A program made the position numbers and the translations under genes. From Streptomyces sp. NBC_01267 (GTDB lineage: Bacteria; Actinomycetota; Actinomycetes; Streptomycetales; Streptomycetaceae), in NCBI RefSeq assembly GCF_036241575.1, contig NZ_CP108455.1:4653501-4717500 (forward strand): a DNA stretch of 64,000 nucleotides, given 5' to 3'. How positions within the stretch are numbered: position 1 is the first letter of the stretch; every line of letters begins with the position of its first letter. The notes beneath the pieces were generated by a model. The model did no database searches. It was not told the DNA's origin and saw nothing but the letters and a program-made list of their open reading frames with translations. This document shows positions 26,999 to 41,313 of the stretch, piece by piece.

Positions 26999-27071
26999 AG
27001 GGTCGTAGCTCAATTGGTAGAGCACTGGTCTCCAAAACCAGCGGTTGGGGGTTCAAGTCCCTCCGGCCCTG
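26999..27071 (+). tRNA. tRNA-Trp (anticodon CCA)
   Basis: A 73-nt tRNA with acceptor AGGGTCG/CGGCCCT (one U-G pair), anticodon stem CTGGT/ACCAG around CTCCAAA (anticodon CCA) and a normal T-loop. CCA is not encoded. It lies 108 nt before secE, the usual actinobacterial arrangement, and may be cotranscribed with secE-nusG. Confidence 0.97.
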
Positions 27072-27179
27072 CTACACACACCTTCGCCAGGGTTGTGTGC
27101 GCATGTACGTACTTCAATGCACCGCCGTGCGGCTCCACCGGGCGCGGCACGGCCACGACCCGGAATCAGGTGAGAGATC

Positions 27180-27467
27180 GTGACGGACGCCGTCGGCTCC
27201 ATCGACGTGCCTGATGCGCAGGATGACGAAGCGCCGGAGTCGAAGAAGGCGCGCAAGGGCGGAAAGCGCGGCAAGAAGGGCCCCTTCGGCCGTCTCGCGC
27301 TTTTCTACCGCCAGATCGTCGCGGAACTGCGCAAGGTTGTCTGGCCGACCCGGAGCCAGCTCTCGACCTACACCACCGTGGTGATCGTGTTCGTCGTCAT
27401 CATGATCGGCATCGTGACCGTGATTGACTATGGCTTCAACCAAGCCGCCAAATACGTCTTTGGCTGA
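27180..27467 (+). CDS. secE: Preprotein translocase subunit SecE
   Basis: A 95-residue single-span subunit of the SecYEG channel. After an acidic/basic N-terminus the conserved amphipathic segment [20 protein letters not shown] leads into the one membrane helix ([20 protein letters not shown]). The GTG at 27180 follows the sequence GGTGAGAGATC. The hairpin at 27471-27502 separates it from nusG. Confidence 0.95.
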   Translation: MTDAVGSIDVPDAQDDEAPESKKARKGGKRGKKGPFGRLALFYRQIVAELRKVVWPTRSQLSTYTTVVIVFVVIMIGIVTVIDYGFNQAAKYVFG

Positions 27468-27470
27468 GCC

Positions 27471-27502
27471 GCGAAGGGCGCCGGGAGCGGCGCCCCTTTC
27501 GC
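27471..27502 (+). terminator. Hairpin between secE and nusG
   Basis: A stem of GCGAAGGGCGCC with GGCGCCCCTTTCGC (one bulge) right after the secE stop. It may act as a partial terminator or attenuator within the secE-nusG unit. Confidence 0.55.
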
Positions 27503-27541
27503 ACGTTCCACCCGATTTGTATCCAGGAAGAAGCAGCCACC

Positions 27542-28402
27542 GTGTCTGACCCGAACCTGAACGAGGCCGTCGAGCCGGGCGAAAGCTTCGAGTCCGCAGA
27601 GGACGAGCTCGACATCGTCGAGGCGGCAGACGCTGAGGACCCGGACCAGGCAGAAGCTGCCGACGCCGCCGCCGGTGAGCCCGCTGAAGAGGCCGCTGTG
27701 CACGCCGAGGACGAGACCGCCGTCGAGGACGAAGAGTCCGAGGACGCGGAGGACGGGGCCGAAGAGGTCGCCGACGTCCCCGCGGTCGACCCGGTCGAGG
27801 CCCTGCGCCAGGAGCTCCGCGGTCTGCCCGGCGAGTGGTACGTCATCCACACGTACGCCGGTTACGAGAAGCGTGTGAAGGCCAACCTGGAACAGCGCGC
27901 CGTCTCGCTGAACGTCGAGGAGTTCATCTACCAGGCCGAAGTGCCCGAGGAAGAGATCGTCCAGATCAAGAACGGCGAGCGTAAGAACGTCCGCCAGAAC
28001 AAGCTTCCCGGCTACGTCCTGGTCCGCATGGACCTCACCAACGAGTCCTGGGGCGTGGTGCGTAACACCCCCGGCGTCACCGGCTTCGTCGGCAACGCCT
28101 ACGACCCGTACCCGCTGACCCTGGACGAGATCGTCAAGATGCTCGCCCCGGAGGCCGAGGAGAAGGCCGCCCGTGAGGCCGCCGAGGCCGAGGGCAAGCC
28201 GGTTCCGGCCCGCAAGGTCGAGGTCCAGGTGCTGGACTTCGAGGTCGGCGACTCGGTCACCGTCACCGACGGCCCGTTCGCGACGCTGCAGGCGACGATC
28301 AACGAGATCAACGCCGACTCGAAGAAGGTCAAGGGTCTCGTCGAGATCTTCGGCCGCGAGACTCCGGTCGAGCTCAGCTTCGACCAGATCCAGAAGAACT
28401 GA
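27542..28402 (+). CDS. nusG: Transcription termination/antitermination factor NusG
   Basis: A 286-residue elongation factor that binds the RNA polymerase clamp and Rho or ribosomal S10. The first roughly 95 residues are a strongly acidic Ala/Glu/Asp extension found in actinobacteria. The NGN domain then begins [20 protein letters not shown], with the [13 protein letters not shown] motif, and the KOW domain includes [18 protein letters not shown]. The GTG at 27542 lies 15 nt after a GGAAGAAG. A terminator with a T-run follows. Confidence 0.96.
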   Translation: MSDPNLNEAVEPGESFESAEDELDIVEAADAEDPDQAEAADAAAGEPAEEAAVHAEDETAVEDEESEDAEDGAEEVADVPAVDPVEALRQELRGLPGEWYVIHTYAGYEKRVKANLEQRAVSLNVEEFIYQAEVPEEEIVQIKNGERKNVRQNKLPGYVLVRMDLTNESWGVVRNTPGVTGFVGNAYDPYPLTLDEIVKMLAPEAEEKAAREAAEAEGKPVPARKVEVQVLDFEVGDSVTVTDGPFATLQATINEINADSKKVKGLVEIFGRETPVELSFDQIQKN

Positions 28403-28440
28403 CGGAGCTTTCCCGAGCTTCTGGACACACGCCTTCCAAA

Positions 28441-28485
28441 CAGGTCAGACCGGCTCTCGCAGCGGGTCTGACCTGCTTGGTTTTT
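28441..28485 (+). terminator. Intrinsic terminator after nusG
   Basis: An 11-bp perfect stem CAGGTCAGACC/GGTCTGACCTG followed by CTTGG and TTTTT at 28481-28485. It separates secE-nusG from rplK-rplA. Confidence 0.85.
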
Positions 28486-28580
28486 GGTCGCGCAGCTATA
28501 CCCGTTATCGTTGCGCGGTATGCCTCCATCCGGATGACCGGACAAAGGCGAAACACTCTCACTAGGACCCGGAGAGAGCA

Positions 28581-29015
28581 ATGCCTCCCAAGAAGAAGAA
28601 GGTCACGGGGCTTATCAAGCTCCAGATCAAGGCCGGTGCGGCCAACCCGGCTCCGCCGGTCGGCCCCGCACTGGGTCAGCACGGCGTCAACATCATGGAG
28701 TTCTGCAAGGCCTACAACGCCGCGACCGAGTCGCAGCGTGGCATGGTCGTGCCGGTGGAGATCACGGTCTACGAAGACCGTTCCTTCACCTTCATCACCA
28801 AGACTCCGCCCGCCGCGAAGCTGATCCTCAAGGCCGCAGGCGTGGAGAAGGGCTCCGGCGAGCCGCACAAGACGAAGGTCGCCAAGCTCACCGGCGCCCA
28901 GGTCCGCGAGATCGCCACGACGAAGATGCCCGACCTGAACGCCAACGACCTCGACGCCGCGTCGAAGATCATCGCTGGCACCGCCCGTTCCATGGGCATC
29001 ACGGTCGAGGGCTGA
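28581..29015 (+). CDS. rplK: 50S ribosomal protein L11
   Basis: A 144-residue stalk-base protein that binds 23S rRNA and the thiostrepton region and is needed for the stringent response through RelA. The start is [20 protein letters not shown], followed by [20 protein letters not shown] with the proline-rich hinge, and a C-terminal rRNA-binding domain. ATG at 28581 follows CCCGGAGAG. It forms a pair with rplA; the TATACC near 28497 may belong to its promoter. Confidence 0.97.
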
Positions 29016-29093
29016 TCAAGCCCCCCTCCGCACCACAGTGGTAGGGCCAGCGCCGGCCCGCACCACGACTCCCACTCCCCTCTAGGAGCAGAA

Positions 29094-29816
29094 GTGAAGC
29101 GCAGCAAGACTCTCCGCGCTGCGGACGCCAAGATCGACGCGGACAAGCTGTACGCCCCGCTCGAAGCCGTCCGCCTCGCCAAGGACACCTCCGCGACCAA
29201 GTTCGACGGCACCGTCGAGGTCGCCATGCGTCTGGGCGTCGACCCGCGCAAGGCCGACCAGATGGTCCGCGGCACCGTGAACCTGCCGCACGGCACCGGC
29301 AAGACCGCCCGGGTCCTGGTCTTCGCGACCGGTGACCGTGCTGCGGCCGCGGAAGCCGCCGGAGCCGACATCGTCGGCGCCGACGAGCTCATCGACGAGG
29401 TTGCGAAGGGCCGTCTGGACTTCGACGCCGTCGTCGCCACCCCGGACCTCATGGGCAAGGTCGGCCGCCTCGGCCGCGTGCTCGGTCCGCGTGGGCTCAT
29501 GCCGAACCCGAAGACCGGAACGGTCACCCCGGACGTGACGAAGGCTGTCACGGACATCAAGGGCGGCAAGATCGAGTTCCGCGTCGACAAGCACTCGAAC
29601 CTGCACTTCATCATCGGCAAGGTTTCCTTCGACGAGACGAAGCTGGTCGAGAACTACGCCGCCGCGCTGGACGAGATCCTTCGTCTGAAGCCGTCGGCCG
29701 CCAAGGGCCGCTACATCAAGAAGGCCACGCTGGCCACCACGATGGGCCCCGGCATCCCGCTGGACTCCAACCGCACCCGCAACCTCCTCGTCGAGGAGGA
29801 CCCGGCCGCCGTCTGA
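29094..29816 (+). CDS. rplA: 50S ribosomal protein L1
   Basis: A 240-residue protein of the mobile L1 stalk and usually the autogenous repressor of the rplKA mRNA. Signature regions are [20 protein letters not shown], the [13 protein letters not shown] segment and [19 protein letters not shown]. The GTG at 29094 follows CTAGGAGCAG. The 78-nt rplK-rplA gap may hold the L1 binding site, though I do not see a clear copy. A strong terminator follows. Confidence 0.97.
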   Translation: MKRSKTLRAADAKIDADKLYAPLEAVRLAKDTSATKFDGTVEVAMRLGVDPRKADQMVRGTVNLPHGTGKTARVLVFATGDRAAAAEAAGADIVGADELIDEVAKGRLDFDAVVATPDLMGKVGRLGRVLGPRGLMPNPKTGTVTPDVTKAVTDIKGGKIEFRVDKHSNLHFIIGKVSFDETKLVENYAAALDEILRLKPSAAKGRYIKKATLATTMGPGIPLDSNRTRNLLVEEDPAAV

Positions 29817-29859
29817 TCCTCGGGATCGGCAGGCAGTCGCGGTCCACGCGCGCTGTGAC

Positions 29860-29902
29860 GCCGGGCCCCACACCTCTCCGGAGGTGCGGGGCCCGGCTTT
29901 TT
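29860..29902 (+). terminator. Intrinsic terminator after rplA
   Basis: A long stem GCCGGGCCCC with CACCTC/GAGGTG extension and GGGGCCCGGC, followed by TTTTT at 29898-29902. It ends the rplKA unit. Confidence 0.9.
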
Positions 29903-29980
29903 CGCGCTTCGGGAGAAGTCGTGGGGGAACCCCGACAGAATGGCCCGTGCGACCAACGGCACCTGAGGGGTGGGCACTTC

Positions 29981-30907
29981 ATGGGCGGCAGTGCGATGCG
30001 GCACCGGGGGAGAGCAGCGCTGATCGCGGTGGCGCTGGCCGCTGCCCTGGCAGCCTGCGGCCAGGGCAGCGGTAGGGGCAGCGGGGCGCCCGCCGCCCCG
30101 CCGGGCGGTTCACCGGCCGCGGGCGGCCCGGCGGCCCCCGTAGCGGCCCTGCGCGCCGTCGACCGCCGTACCGGCCGTGCCGGGTCGGCCAGGGTCGAAG
30201 GGACGACCGTCCTCGGCGCGGAGATGTCCACCCGGGTGAAGGGCACGGTGGCCTGGGGCGACGGCGTCACCGGCGCCCTGGACATCACGTACACCGGCGG
30301 CACCATGGCGGACACCCTGGACCAGGCCGGTGCGGGAAGCACGATCAGGGCCCGCTATCTGCACGACGCCTACTACGCCGACATGGGCGACGGCTTCGCG
30401 GGGCGGACGGGCGGCAAGCGCTGGATCCGGTACGGCTACGCGGACCTCTCCCGGCTGCTGGGGCCCTCCGGCGAGGCGATGCGGGACCAGATGCAGAAGA
30501 CCGCTCCGGACCAGGGCGTGAAGGCGCTGCTGGCCTCGGGCGAGGTGAAACGGGCCGGGCGGGCGACGATCCGGGGCGTCGCCACCACGCACTACTCGGG
30601 CACCGTCGACGTCGCCGCGCTGACGGAGCGGGACTCGGCGCTCGGCCCCGCGGAGCTGAAGGCGTTCAAGGCCCAGCTCACCGCCGCCGGGATCACCACC
30701 GAGACGGTCGACATCTGGGTGGACGGGCACGACCTGCTGGTGAAGAAGACCGAGCGCGGACAGCTGAGGACCGGTGAGTACAGCGCGACGGTCTTCTACG
30801 CGGACTACGGTACGAAGGTGTCGGCCGCCGCACCGCCGGCCGCCGACACGGTCGACTTCACCGACCTGGTGAAGGCATCGGCCTCTACCCCGCCCCCGGC
30901 CGGGTAA
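29981..30907 (+). CDS. Putative secreted lipoprotein, LppX/LolA-like
   Basis: A 308-residue protein with a type II signal peptide: basic start, hydrophobic stretch [14 protein letters not shown] with the lipobox cysteine, then a Gly/Ser/Pro linker. The mature part has repeating beta-strand patterns ([38 protein letters not shown]) like the half-barrel of LppX/LolA-type lipid- or ligand-binding lipoproteins. The two in-frame ATGs are at 29981 and 29996; the former has GAGGGG upstream. It stands alone between rplA and rplJ, as is usual in Streptomyces. The ligand is not known. Confidence 0.8.
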   Translation: MGGSAMRHRGRAALIAVALAAALAACGQGSGRGSGAPAAPPGGSPAAGGPAAPVAALRAVDRRTGRAGSARVEGTTVLGAEMSTRVKGTVAWGDGVTGALDITYTGGTMADTLDQAGAGSTIRARYLHDAYYADMGDGFAGRTGGKRWIRYGYADLSRLLGPSGEAMRDQMQKTAPDQGVKALLASGEVKRAGRATIRGVATTHYSGTVDVAALTERDSALGPAELKAFKAQLTAAGITTETVDIWVDGHDLLVKKTERGQLRTGEYSATVFYADYGTKVSAAAPPAADTVDFTDLVKASASTPPPAG

Positions 30908-30927
30908 TCGGCTGCTCGGGGCCGGAT

Positions 30928-30957
30928 TTGCTCCGTGCGCCCCCGTACGCGTACTCT
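30928..30957 (+). promoter_or_regulatory. Promoter of rplJ-rplL
   Basis: TTGCTC at 30928-30933 and TACTCT at 30952-30957 with an 18-nt spacer; transcription should begin near 30964, giving a leader of about 210 nt before rplJ. Confidence 0.6.
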
Positions 30958-30963
30958 TCCGAC

Positions 30964-31175
30964 GAAGCCAAAGACCGCTGGTCGTTGCTGCTCTCTCGCA
31001 AGAGGGTGCGGTGGCCGAAGGATCCGCTAGGTGCGGACGACCTGCGCAGGTGATCGTGGAAGTGCTCCCGGACGTGTCCGGTCGAGCTCGCGCCCCGTGC
31101 ACCTGTGCCGGGGCGTTTCGTTATTCCCAGCCCCTTCTGAGCGGTCCTCATCACCCGGAAGGAGGCCGACGCTCT
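30964..31175 (+). ncRNA. Possible L10-binding leader of rplJ-rplL
   Basis: The roughly 210-nt untranslated leader contains paired segments, among them GACCGCTGGTCGTTG near 30973, an arm CTCTC/GAGGG near 30991-31006 and a second arm with GCACCTGTGCCGGGGCG near 31097-31115. Its position before rplJ and the fold resemble the L10 leader, in which the L10-L7/L12 complex binds and represses its own mRNA. Identified by position and general form, not by an alignment. Confidence 0.55.
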
Positions 31176-31736
31176 ATGGCAAGGCCCGACAAGGCTGCCG
31201 CGGTAGCCGAGCTCGCGGACCAGTTCCGTAGCTCGAACGCCGCTGTGCTGACCGAGTACCGGGGTCTCACCGTGGCCCAGCTCAAGCAGCTGCGCCGTTC
31301 GCTCGGTGAGAACGCCCAGTACGCCGTGGTGAAGAACACGCTGACCAAGATCGCGGCCAACGAGGCCGGGATCAACACGCTGGACGACCTGTTCGCAGGC
31401 CCGACGGCGGTTGCCTTCGTCACCGGTGACCCGGTGGAGTCGGCGAAGGGTCTTCGTGACTTCGCCAAGGAGAACCCCAACCTCATCATCAAGGGCGGTG
31501 TCCTTGATGGTAAGGCGCTGACCGCGGATGAGATCAAGAAGCTTGCGGACCTCGAGTCCCGCGAGGTTCTGCTCGCCAAGGTGGCCGGTGGGATCAAGGC
31601 GTCGATGGCCAAGGCCGCGGCGACTTTCCAGGCCCCGCTGTCGGAGTTCGTCCGCACTGCGGACGCGCTTCGCGCCAAGGTCGAGCAGGGCGGTGCCGGT
31701 ACGCCGGCTCCCGCCGACGCCGAGGTGGCGGAGTAA
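31176..31736 (+). CDS. rplJ: 50S ribosomal protein L10
   Basis: A 186-residue stalk-base protein that carries the L7/L12 dimers. It starts [20 protein letters not shown] and includes [20 protein letters not shown] and the [19 protein letters not shown] region; the C-terminal helices bind L7/L12. The ATG at 31176 has a strong GGAAGGAGG. The first gene of the rplJ-rplL-rpoB-rpoC group. Confidence 0.97.
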   Translation: MARPDKAAAVAELADQFRSSNAAVLTEYRGLTVAQLKQLRRSLGENAQYAVVKNTLTKIAANEAGINTLDDLFAGPTAVAFVTGDPVESAKGLRDFAKENPNLIIKGGVLDGKALTADEIKKLADLESREVLLAKVAGGIKASMAKAAATFQAPLSEFVRTADALRAKVEQGGAGTPAPADAEVAE

Positions 31737-31820
31737 CCCTCCGCCTCACGGCTCGCAGCGGGCCCGTACGCCCGCCGTCATATACATCCGGCACCTGCCG
31801 AAAAGTGGAAGGACGCCATC

Positions 31821-32204
31821 ATGGCGAAGCTGTCCCAGGACGATCTGCTCGCGCAGTTCGAGAACCTGACCCTCATCGAGCTCTCCGAGTTCGTCAAGGC
31901 CTTCGAGGAGAAGTTCGACGTCAAGGCTGCCGCCCCGGTCGCCGTTGCCGCCGCCGGTGGCGCTGGCGCCCCCGCCGAGGCCGCTGAGGAGCAGGACGAG
32001 TTCGACGTCATCCTCACCGCCGCCGGTGACAAGAAGATCCAGGTCATCAAGGTCGTGCGTGAGCTGACCTCGCTGGGTCTGAAGGAGGCCAAGGACCTCG
32101 TCGACGGCGCCCCGAAGCCCGTCCTCGAGAAGGTCGCCAAGGAGGCCGCCGAGAAGGCTGCCGAGTCCCTCAAGGGCGCCGGCGCCTCGGTCGAGGTCAA
32201 GTGA
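31821..32204 (+). CDS. rplL: 50S ribosomal protein L7/L12
   Basis: A 127-residue acidic stalk protein that recruits translational GTPases. The N-terminal dimer domain is [20 protein letters not shown], then an Ala-rich hinge, then the globular domain with [20 protein letters not shown] and [16 protein letters not shown]. The ATG at 31821 follows GGAAGGA. Followed by a strong hairpin, which would reduce but not abolish read-through into rpoB. Confidence 0.97.
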   Translation: MAKLSQDDLLAQFENLTLIELSEFVKAFEEKFDVKAAAPVAVAAAGGAGAPAEAAEEQDEFDVILTAAGDKKIQVIKVVRELTSLGLKEAKDLVDGAPKPVLEKVAKEAAEKAAESLKGAGASVEVK

Positions 32205-32256
32205 CTCTGAGAGTCTCCTGACTCTCTCTGTACGCCCTGCGCGTACAACGTCATAG

Positions 32257-32292
32257 CGAAGGGCGATCACCCATCCGGGTGGTCGCCCTTCG
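32257..32292 (+). terminator. Attenuator-type hairpin between rplL and rpoB
   Basis: A 16-bp stem starting CGAAGGGCGATCACCC with an ATCC loop. It is very similar to the hairpin after rpoC. It probably sets the ratio of rplJL to rpoBC transcription. Confidence 0.75.
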
Positions 32293-32566
32293 TCATGTGC
32301 TGACGCCCCCCGGGACTGCCTTGCTCTTCCCGCCGCGACGAGTATGGTGATCTTCGTTGTGCGCCGGACCTGGTGCCTTCTCCTGTCCCCACAGCGTGGC
32401 CGACGGTGACCCCCACGGGGTGGGGGGCCTTGACGAACCGGACCGGGCGCGCAATTCTCAGGACGCGTCGTCACATCGATCCGTATCCGAGGCATGGATC
32501 GGCGGCGAAGAGGGAAGCTTTGACGCAGGTGTTGAGAAGAAGAATGAGGGTCCCAAAAAACCCGCT

Positions 32567-32596
32567 CTGGACATCAGTGAGCCTTGTGGCTACACT
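32567..32596 (+). promoter_or_regulatory. Possible rpoB promoter
   Basis: TACACT at 32591-32596 has CTGGAC at 32567-32572, 18 nt upstream. This would give a leader of about 155 nt before rpoB. The rest of the 32293-32566 stretch shows no gene that I can support; the reading frames there have poor third-position bias. Confidence 0.4.
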
Positions 32597-32758
32597 GACC
32601 CTTTGCGCTGCCTGTTAGCTGCCTCCTGCCCGTCACCAGGGGCATGCCCACGCTTGAGCATCGAAGACTGATCTTCCCTGACCTGGGATGTCTCTCTCTG
32701 TGCCCCGCTTGGGACCGGTACGCGCGTAGTGAGTCCGAGCCCTCGGAAGGACCCCCTC

Positions 32759-35700
32759 TTGGCCGCCTCGCGCAACGCCTCGACCTCCAATACGAACAAC
32801 GGCGCCAGCACCGCCCCGCTGCGCATCTCTTTTGCAAAGATCAGGGAACCTCTCGAGGTTCCGAACCTCCTTGCGCTGCAGACCGAGAGCTTTGACTGGC
32901 TGCTCGGGAACGCCGCTTGGAAGGGTCGCGTCGAGGCCGCTCTCGAAAGCGGACAGGACGTTCCCACCAAGTCCGGTCTGGAAGAGATCTTCGAGGAGAT
33001 CTCGCCGATCGAGGACTTCTCCGGGTCGATGTCGCTGACGTTCCGCGACCACCGCTTCGAGCCCCCGAAGAACTCGATCGACGAGTGCAAGGACCGCGAC
33101 TTCACCTTCGCTGCGCCGCTCTTCGTCACGGCCGAGTTCACCAACAACGAGACCGGTGAGATCAAGTCTCAGACGGTCTTCATGGGCGATTTCCCGCTCA
33201 TGACCAACAAGGGCACCTTCGTCATCAACGGCACCGAGCGTGTCGTGGTGTCGCAGCTGGTCCGCTCGCCCGGCGTCTACTTCGACTCCTCCATCGACAA
33301 GACGTCCGACAAGGACATCTTCTCCGCCAAGATCATCCCGTCCCGGGGTGCCTGGCTGGAGATGGAGATCGACAAGCGCGACATGGTCGGTGTCCGCATC
33401 GACCGCAAGCGCAAGCAGTCCGTCACCGTTCTCCTCAAGGCTCTCGGGTGGACCACCGAGCAGATCCTCGAAGAGTTCGGCGAGTACGAGTCGATGCGTG
33501 CCACCCTGGAGAAGGACCACACCCAGGGCCAGGACGACGCACTGCTCGACATCTACCGCAAGCTGCGTCCGGGCGAGCCGCCCACGCGTGAAGCTGCTCA
33601 GACGCTGCTCGAGAACCTCTACTTCAACCCGAAGCGCTACGACCTCGCGAAGGTCGGCCGCTACAAGGTGAACAAGAAGCTCGGCGCCGACGAGCCGCTC
33701 GACGCCGGTGTGCTCACCAGCGACGACGTCATCGCGACCATCAAGTACCTGGTCAAGCTGCACGCCGGCGAGACCGAGACGGTGGGCGAGTCCGGCCGTC
33801 AGATCGTCGTCGAGACCGACGACATCGACCACTTCGGCAACCGTCGTCTGCGTAACGTCGGCGAGCTCATCCAGAACCAGGTCCGCACGGGTCTGGCCCG
33901 GATGGAGCGCGTCGTGCGTGAGCGCATGACGACCCAGGACGTCGAGGCGATCACGCCGCAGACCCTGATCAACATCCGGCCGGTCGTCGCCTCCATCAAG
34001 GAGTTCTTCGGCACCAGCCAGCTGTCTCAGTTCATGGACCAGAACAACCCGCTGTCGGGTCTCACCCACAAGCGCCGTCTGTCGGCTCTTGGCCCGGGTG
34101 GTCTCTCCCGTGAGCGGGCCGGCTTCGAGGTCCGTGACGTGCACCCGTCCCACTACGGACGCATGTGCCCGATCGAGACCCCTGAAGGCCCGAACATCGG
34201 TCTGATCGGTTCGCTCGCCTCCTACGGCCGCGTCAACGCGTTCGGCTTCGTCGAGACGCCGTACCGCAAGGTCGTCGAGGGCGTCGTCACCGACGACGTC
34301 GACTACCTGACGGCCGACGAGGAAGACCGCTTCGTCATCGCCCAGGCCAACGCGACGCTCTCCGAGGAGATGCGGTTCACCGAGCCGCGTGTCCTGGTCC
34401 GCCGTCGTGGCGGCGAGGTCGACTACATCCCCGGCGACGACGTCGACTACATGGACGTCTCGCCGCGCCAGATGGTGTCGGTCGCCACGGCCATGATCCC
34501 GTTCCTGGAGCACGACGACGCCAACCGTGCCCTCATGGGCGCGAACATGATGCGTCAGGCGGTGCCGCTGATCCAGTCCGAGGCGCCGCTCGTCGGCACC
34601 GGCATGGAGTACCGCTGTGCGGTCGACGCCGGTGACGTCCTCAAGGCGGACAAGGGCGGTGTGGTCCAGGAGGTCTCCGCGGACTACATCACCATCGCCA
34701 ACGACGACGGCACGTACTCGACGTACCGCATCGCCAAGTTCTCCCGCTCGAACCAGGGCACCTCGGTCAACCAGAAGGTTGTCGTCAACGAGGGTGACCG
34801 GGTCGTCGAGAGCCAGGTGCTCGCCGACGGTCCTGCGACCGAGAACGGCGAGATGGCGCTCGGCAAGAACCTGCTGGTCGCGTTCATGCCGTGGGAGGGT
34901 CACAACTACGAGGACGCGATCATCCTGTCGCAGCGCCTCGTGCAGGACGACGTCCTCTCCTCGATCCACATCGAGGAGCACGAGGTCGACGCCCGTGACA
35001 CCAAGCTCGGCCCGGAGGAGATCACCCGGGACATCCCGAACGTCTCCGAGGAGGTCCTCGCGGACCTCGACGAGCGCGGCATCATCCGTATCGGTGCCGA
35101 TGTCATCGCCGGCGACATCCTGGTCGGCAAGGTCACGCCCAAGGGCGAGACCGAGCTCACCCCGGAGGAGCGCCTGCTCCGTGCGATCTTCGGTGAGAAG
35201 GCGCGCGAAGTGCGCGACACCTCGCTGAAGGTGCCGCACGGCGAGATCGGCAAGGTCATCGGCGTCCGCGTCTTCGACCGTGAAGAGGGCGACGAGCTGC
35301 CGCCGGGCGTGAACCAGCTGGTTCGCGTGTACGTCGCGCAGAAGCGCAAGATCACCGATGGTGACAAGCTCGCCGGCCGTCACGGCAACAAGGGCGTCAT
35401 CTCGAAGATCCTGCCGATCGAGGACATGCCGTTCCTGGAGGACGGCACCCCGGTCGACATCATCCTCAACCCGCTGGGTGTCCCGTCCCGAATGAACCCG
35501 GGACAGGTCCTGGAGATCCACCTCGGCTGGCTCGCCAGCCAGGGCTGGAAGGTCGAGGGCAACGAGGAGTGGATGGAGCGGCTCAAGGCCATCGGCGCCG
35601 ACGACGTCGCTCCCCGTACCAACGTCGCCACCCCGGTCTTCGACGGTGCGCGCGAGGACGAGATCTCCGGTCTCTTCGAGTCCACCATTCCGAACCGCGA

Positions 35701-36241
35701 CGGCGACCGCATGGTCCTCCCGTCCGGCAAGGCGCGGATGTTCGACGGCCGCTCCGGCGAGCCGTTCCCGGAGCCGATCTCGGTCGGCTACATGTACATC
35801 CTCAAGCTCCACCACCTGGTCGACGACAAGCTGCACGCGCGTTCGACCGGCCCGTACTCGATGATCACCCAGCAGCCGCTGGGTGGTAAGGCTCAGTTCG
35901 GTGGCCAGCGATTCGGTGAGATGGAGGTGTGGGCGCTGGAGGCATACGGCGCCGCTTACGCCCTCCAGGAGCTGCTGACCATCAAGTCCGACGACGTGAC
36001 CGGCCGCGTGAAGGTGTACGAGGCCATCGTCAAGGGCGAGAACATCCCCGAGCCGGGCATTCCCGAGTCCTTCAAGGTGCTCATCAAGGAAATGCAGTCG
36101 CTCTGCCTCAACGTGGAGGTGCTGTCCTCGGACGGCATGTCCATCGAGATGCGCGACACGGACGAGGACGTCTTCCGTGCAGCGGAGGAGCTCGGTATCG
36201 ACCTGTCCCGGCGCGAGCCGAGCAGCGTCGAAGAGGTCTGA
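32759..36241 (+). CDS. rpoB: DNA-directed RNA polymerase beta subunit
   Basis: The 1160-residue beta subunit, with beta' forming the catalytic centre of RNA polymerase. The TTG at 32759 is taken as the start: it follows GGAAGGA by about 7 nt and gives the usual actinobacterial start [16 protein letters not shown]. An earlier GTG at 32729 has no binding site. The rifampicin pocket (about 34003-34110) reads [12 protein letters not shown], then [13 protein letters not shown], so Asp, His and Ser at the usual resistance sites are wild type. The C-terminal [20 protein letters not shown] is normal. Confidence 0.97.
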   Translation: MAASRNASTSNTNNGASTAPLRISFAKIREPLEVPNLLALQTESFDWLLGNAAWKGRVEAALESGQDVPTKSGLEEIFEEISPIEDFSGSMSLTFRDHRFEPPKNSIDECKDRDFTFAAPLFVTAEFTNNETGEIKSQTVFMGDFPLMTNKGTFVINGTERVVVSQLVRSPGVYFDSSIDKTSDKDIFSAKIIPSRGAWLEMEIDKRDMVGVRIDRKRKQSVTVLLKALGWTTEQILEEFGEYESMRATLEKDHTQGQDDALLDIYRKLRPGEPPTREAAQTLLENLYFNPKRYDLAKVGRYKVNKKLGADEPLDAGVLTSDDVIATIKYLVKLHAGETETVGESGRQIVVETDDIDHFGNRRLRNVGELIQNQVRTGLARMERVVRERMTTQDVEAITPQTLINIRPVVASIKEFFGTSQLSQFMDQNNPLSGLTHKRRLSALGPGGLSRERAGFEVRDVHPSHYGRMCPIETPEGPNIGLIGSLASYGRVNAFGFVETPYRKVVEGVVTDDVDYLTADEEDRFVIAQANATLSEEMRFTEPRVLVRRRGGEVDYIPGDDVDYMDVSPRQMVSVATAMIPFLEHDDANRALMGANMMRQAVPLIQSEAPLVGTGMEYRCAVDAGDVLKADKGGVVQEVSADYITIANDDGTYSTYRIAKFSRSNQGTSVNQKVVVNEGDRVVESQVLADGPATENGEMALGKNLLVAFMPWEGHNYEDAIILSQRLVQDDVLSSIHIEEHEVDARDTKLGPEEITRDIPNVSEEVLADLDERGIIRIGADVIAGDILVGKVTPKGETELTPEERLLRAIFGEKAREVRDTSLKVPHGEIGKVIGVRVFDREEGDELPPGVNQLVRVYVAQKRKITDGDKLAGRHGNKGVISKILPIEDMPFLEDGTPVDIILNPLGVPSRMNPGQVLEIHLGWLASQGWKVEGNEEWMERLKAIGADDVAPRTNVATPVFDGAREDEISGLFESTIPNRDGDRMVLPSGKARMFDGRSGEPFPEPISVGYMYILKLHHLVDDKLHARSTGPYSMITQQPLGGKAQFGGQRFGEMEVWALEAYGAAYALQELLTIKSDDVTGRVKVYEAIVKGENIPEPGIPESFKVLIKEMQSLCLNVEVLSSDGMSIEMRDTDEDVFRAAEELGIDLSRREPSSVEEV

Positions 36242-36368
36242 CGGGTTGGCCGGCCGCCTCGACCGAGGCGGCCGGCTCTCCCCGGACCCGTTCAGACCAT
36301 TGCTGAAGTGCCCATTTCCCCGTTCGCGGGGGAGGGGCTCGAACCCCCGAAAGAGGGATTGACGACAA

Positions 36369-40268
<3,900 letters not shown>

Positions 40269-40281
40269 GGCGCAGGTCTGA

Positions 40282-40322
40282 CGAAGGGCGGTCACCCCGG
40301 TGGGGTGGCCGCCCTTCGGCTT
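40282..40322 (+). terminator. Terminator after rpoC
   Basis: A 17-bp stem beginning CGAAGGGCGGTCACCCC with a short GGT loop, followed by GCTTTT. It may serve both rpoC and the convergent M48 peptidase gene, whose stop codon is at 40324-40326. Confidence 0.9.
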
Positions 40323-40323
40323 T

Positions 40324-41277
40324 TCAGCGGAATGGGGGAGCACCTCGCCGAAGGGCGTGCAACCGGGTGCGGTGGTCCGGGTGGGGTGCGAGCAGCCGGG
40401 ACAGGAAGCCGGTGACTCCGGTGCTCTTCTCGTCGTCGGGATCCGTCCCGGGCATGTTGGTCAGCAGCACGGTCAGTTGAGGTTCGAGTCCGAGGCCGCT
40501 CGCGTACCGATCGGCGCGCAGCTCCGCGCTGCGGCCGACTGCGGCTATCAGGAACGGGGCCATAAGGATCAGCAGGATCAGTCCACGGGTGAGGACTACC
40601 GCGTACAGGGCGGCGGCGCCGAGGACCAGTACGAGCACTGCCGCCGTGCCCGTCGACCTCTTCCCGATCCTTGTGACGGCCACCCGCAGGAGACGCCAAG
40701 CGAGTCTGCTCGGCAGCGCGTACCAGTAGGCCAGGCGTCCGGCCCATGCGTGGCCGCCCGCGTGATGGCCCAGTTCGTGTGCGAGTGCGGCGGCGAGCTG
40801 GCCCTCGGGCAGATGTTCAAGCGCGTAGGTCGTCACCCCCACGATGTGACCGGTCGCCGCTGTTGCGGCAGCCGACGCGCTCTCCTCCACCCAGAGGGTG
40901 TACGCGGCACAGTCCACCCCTGCCCGCGTGGTCACCTCGCGCCACACGGGCCTCAGCCGGGCCAGTTCCCCGGGAGTGGGACGGTGCAGCCCGAGGACGA
41001 GGCGGGCCAGCACTGATTCGACCGGGGGCCAGAAGACGAAAGTACTGCTGAGCAGCCACGCCGCGATCCATGCCCAGGCGGGTACACCGGTAAGGGCAGC
41101 GACGGCGGCGGACAGACCGGCCACGATCAGCAGGCTGACCAGAGCCTGGGGTAAGTGCAGGGCGAGATGGCCGAGTGTGGCGGCATCGGCTCCGCGACGG
41201 CGTGCCTTGATGTGGATCCGGCCTTCCTGGAAGCGGAGGCCGGGATCGGCGGAGGATGGGTCGGGCGACGGGCGCAC
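40324..41277 (-). CDS. M48-family membrane metallopeptidase of the cyclase/PycTM island
   Basis: A 317-residue integral membrane zinc protease and the last gene of the island. Two N-terminal helices (about residues 43-83), the catalytic HELGH at residues 167-171, two more helices (about 212-247) and the downstream ligand motif AELRAD with Glu252 and Asp256 give an M48/HtpX-like arrangement. It is unrelated in detail to the htpX gene at 10460. The GTG at 41277 is preceded by AAGGA and lies 36 nt after the PycTM-like gene. In this context it may cleave or regulate a membrane partner of the system. Confidence 0.82.
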   Translation of the reverse strand: MRPSPDPSSADPGLRFQEGRIHIKARRRGADAATLGHLALHLPQALVSLLIVAGLSAAVAALTGVPAWAWIAAWLLSSTFVFWPPVESVLARLVLGLHRPTPGELARLRPVWREVTTRAGVDCAAYTLWVEESASAAATAATGHIVGVTTYALEHLPEGQLAAALAHELGHHAGGHAWAGRLAYWYALPSRLAWRLLRVAVTRIGKRSTGTAAVLVLVLGAAALYAVVLTRGLILLILMAPFLIAAVGRSAELRADRYASGLGLEPQLTVLLTNMPGTDPDDEKSTGVTGFLSRLLAPHPDHRTRLHALRRGAPPFR

Positions 41278-41313
41278 GGGTGAAGTCCTTGTCTTTTCGC
41301 GGTTCGGCAGTGG

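Noticed and set aside
26960..27214. Open frame reading [20 protein letters not shown] across tRNA-Trp
   Set aside because: This is the well-known translation of a tRNA gene; the segment is fully explained by tRNA-Trp.
32357..32671. Possible small gene between rplL and rpoB
   Set aside because: Weak third-position bias, no binding site and overlap with the probable rpoB promoter.
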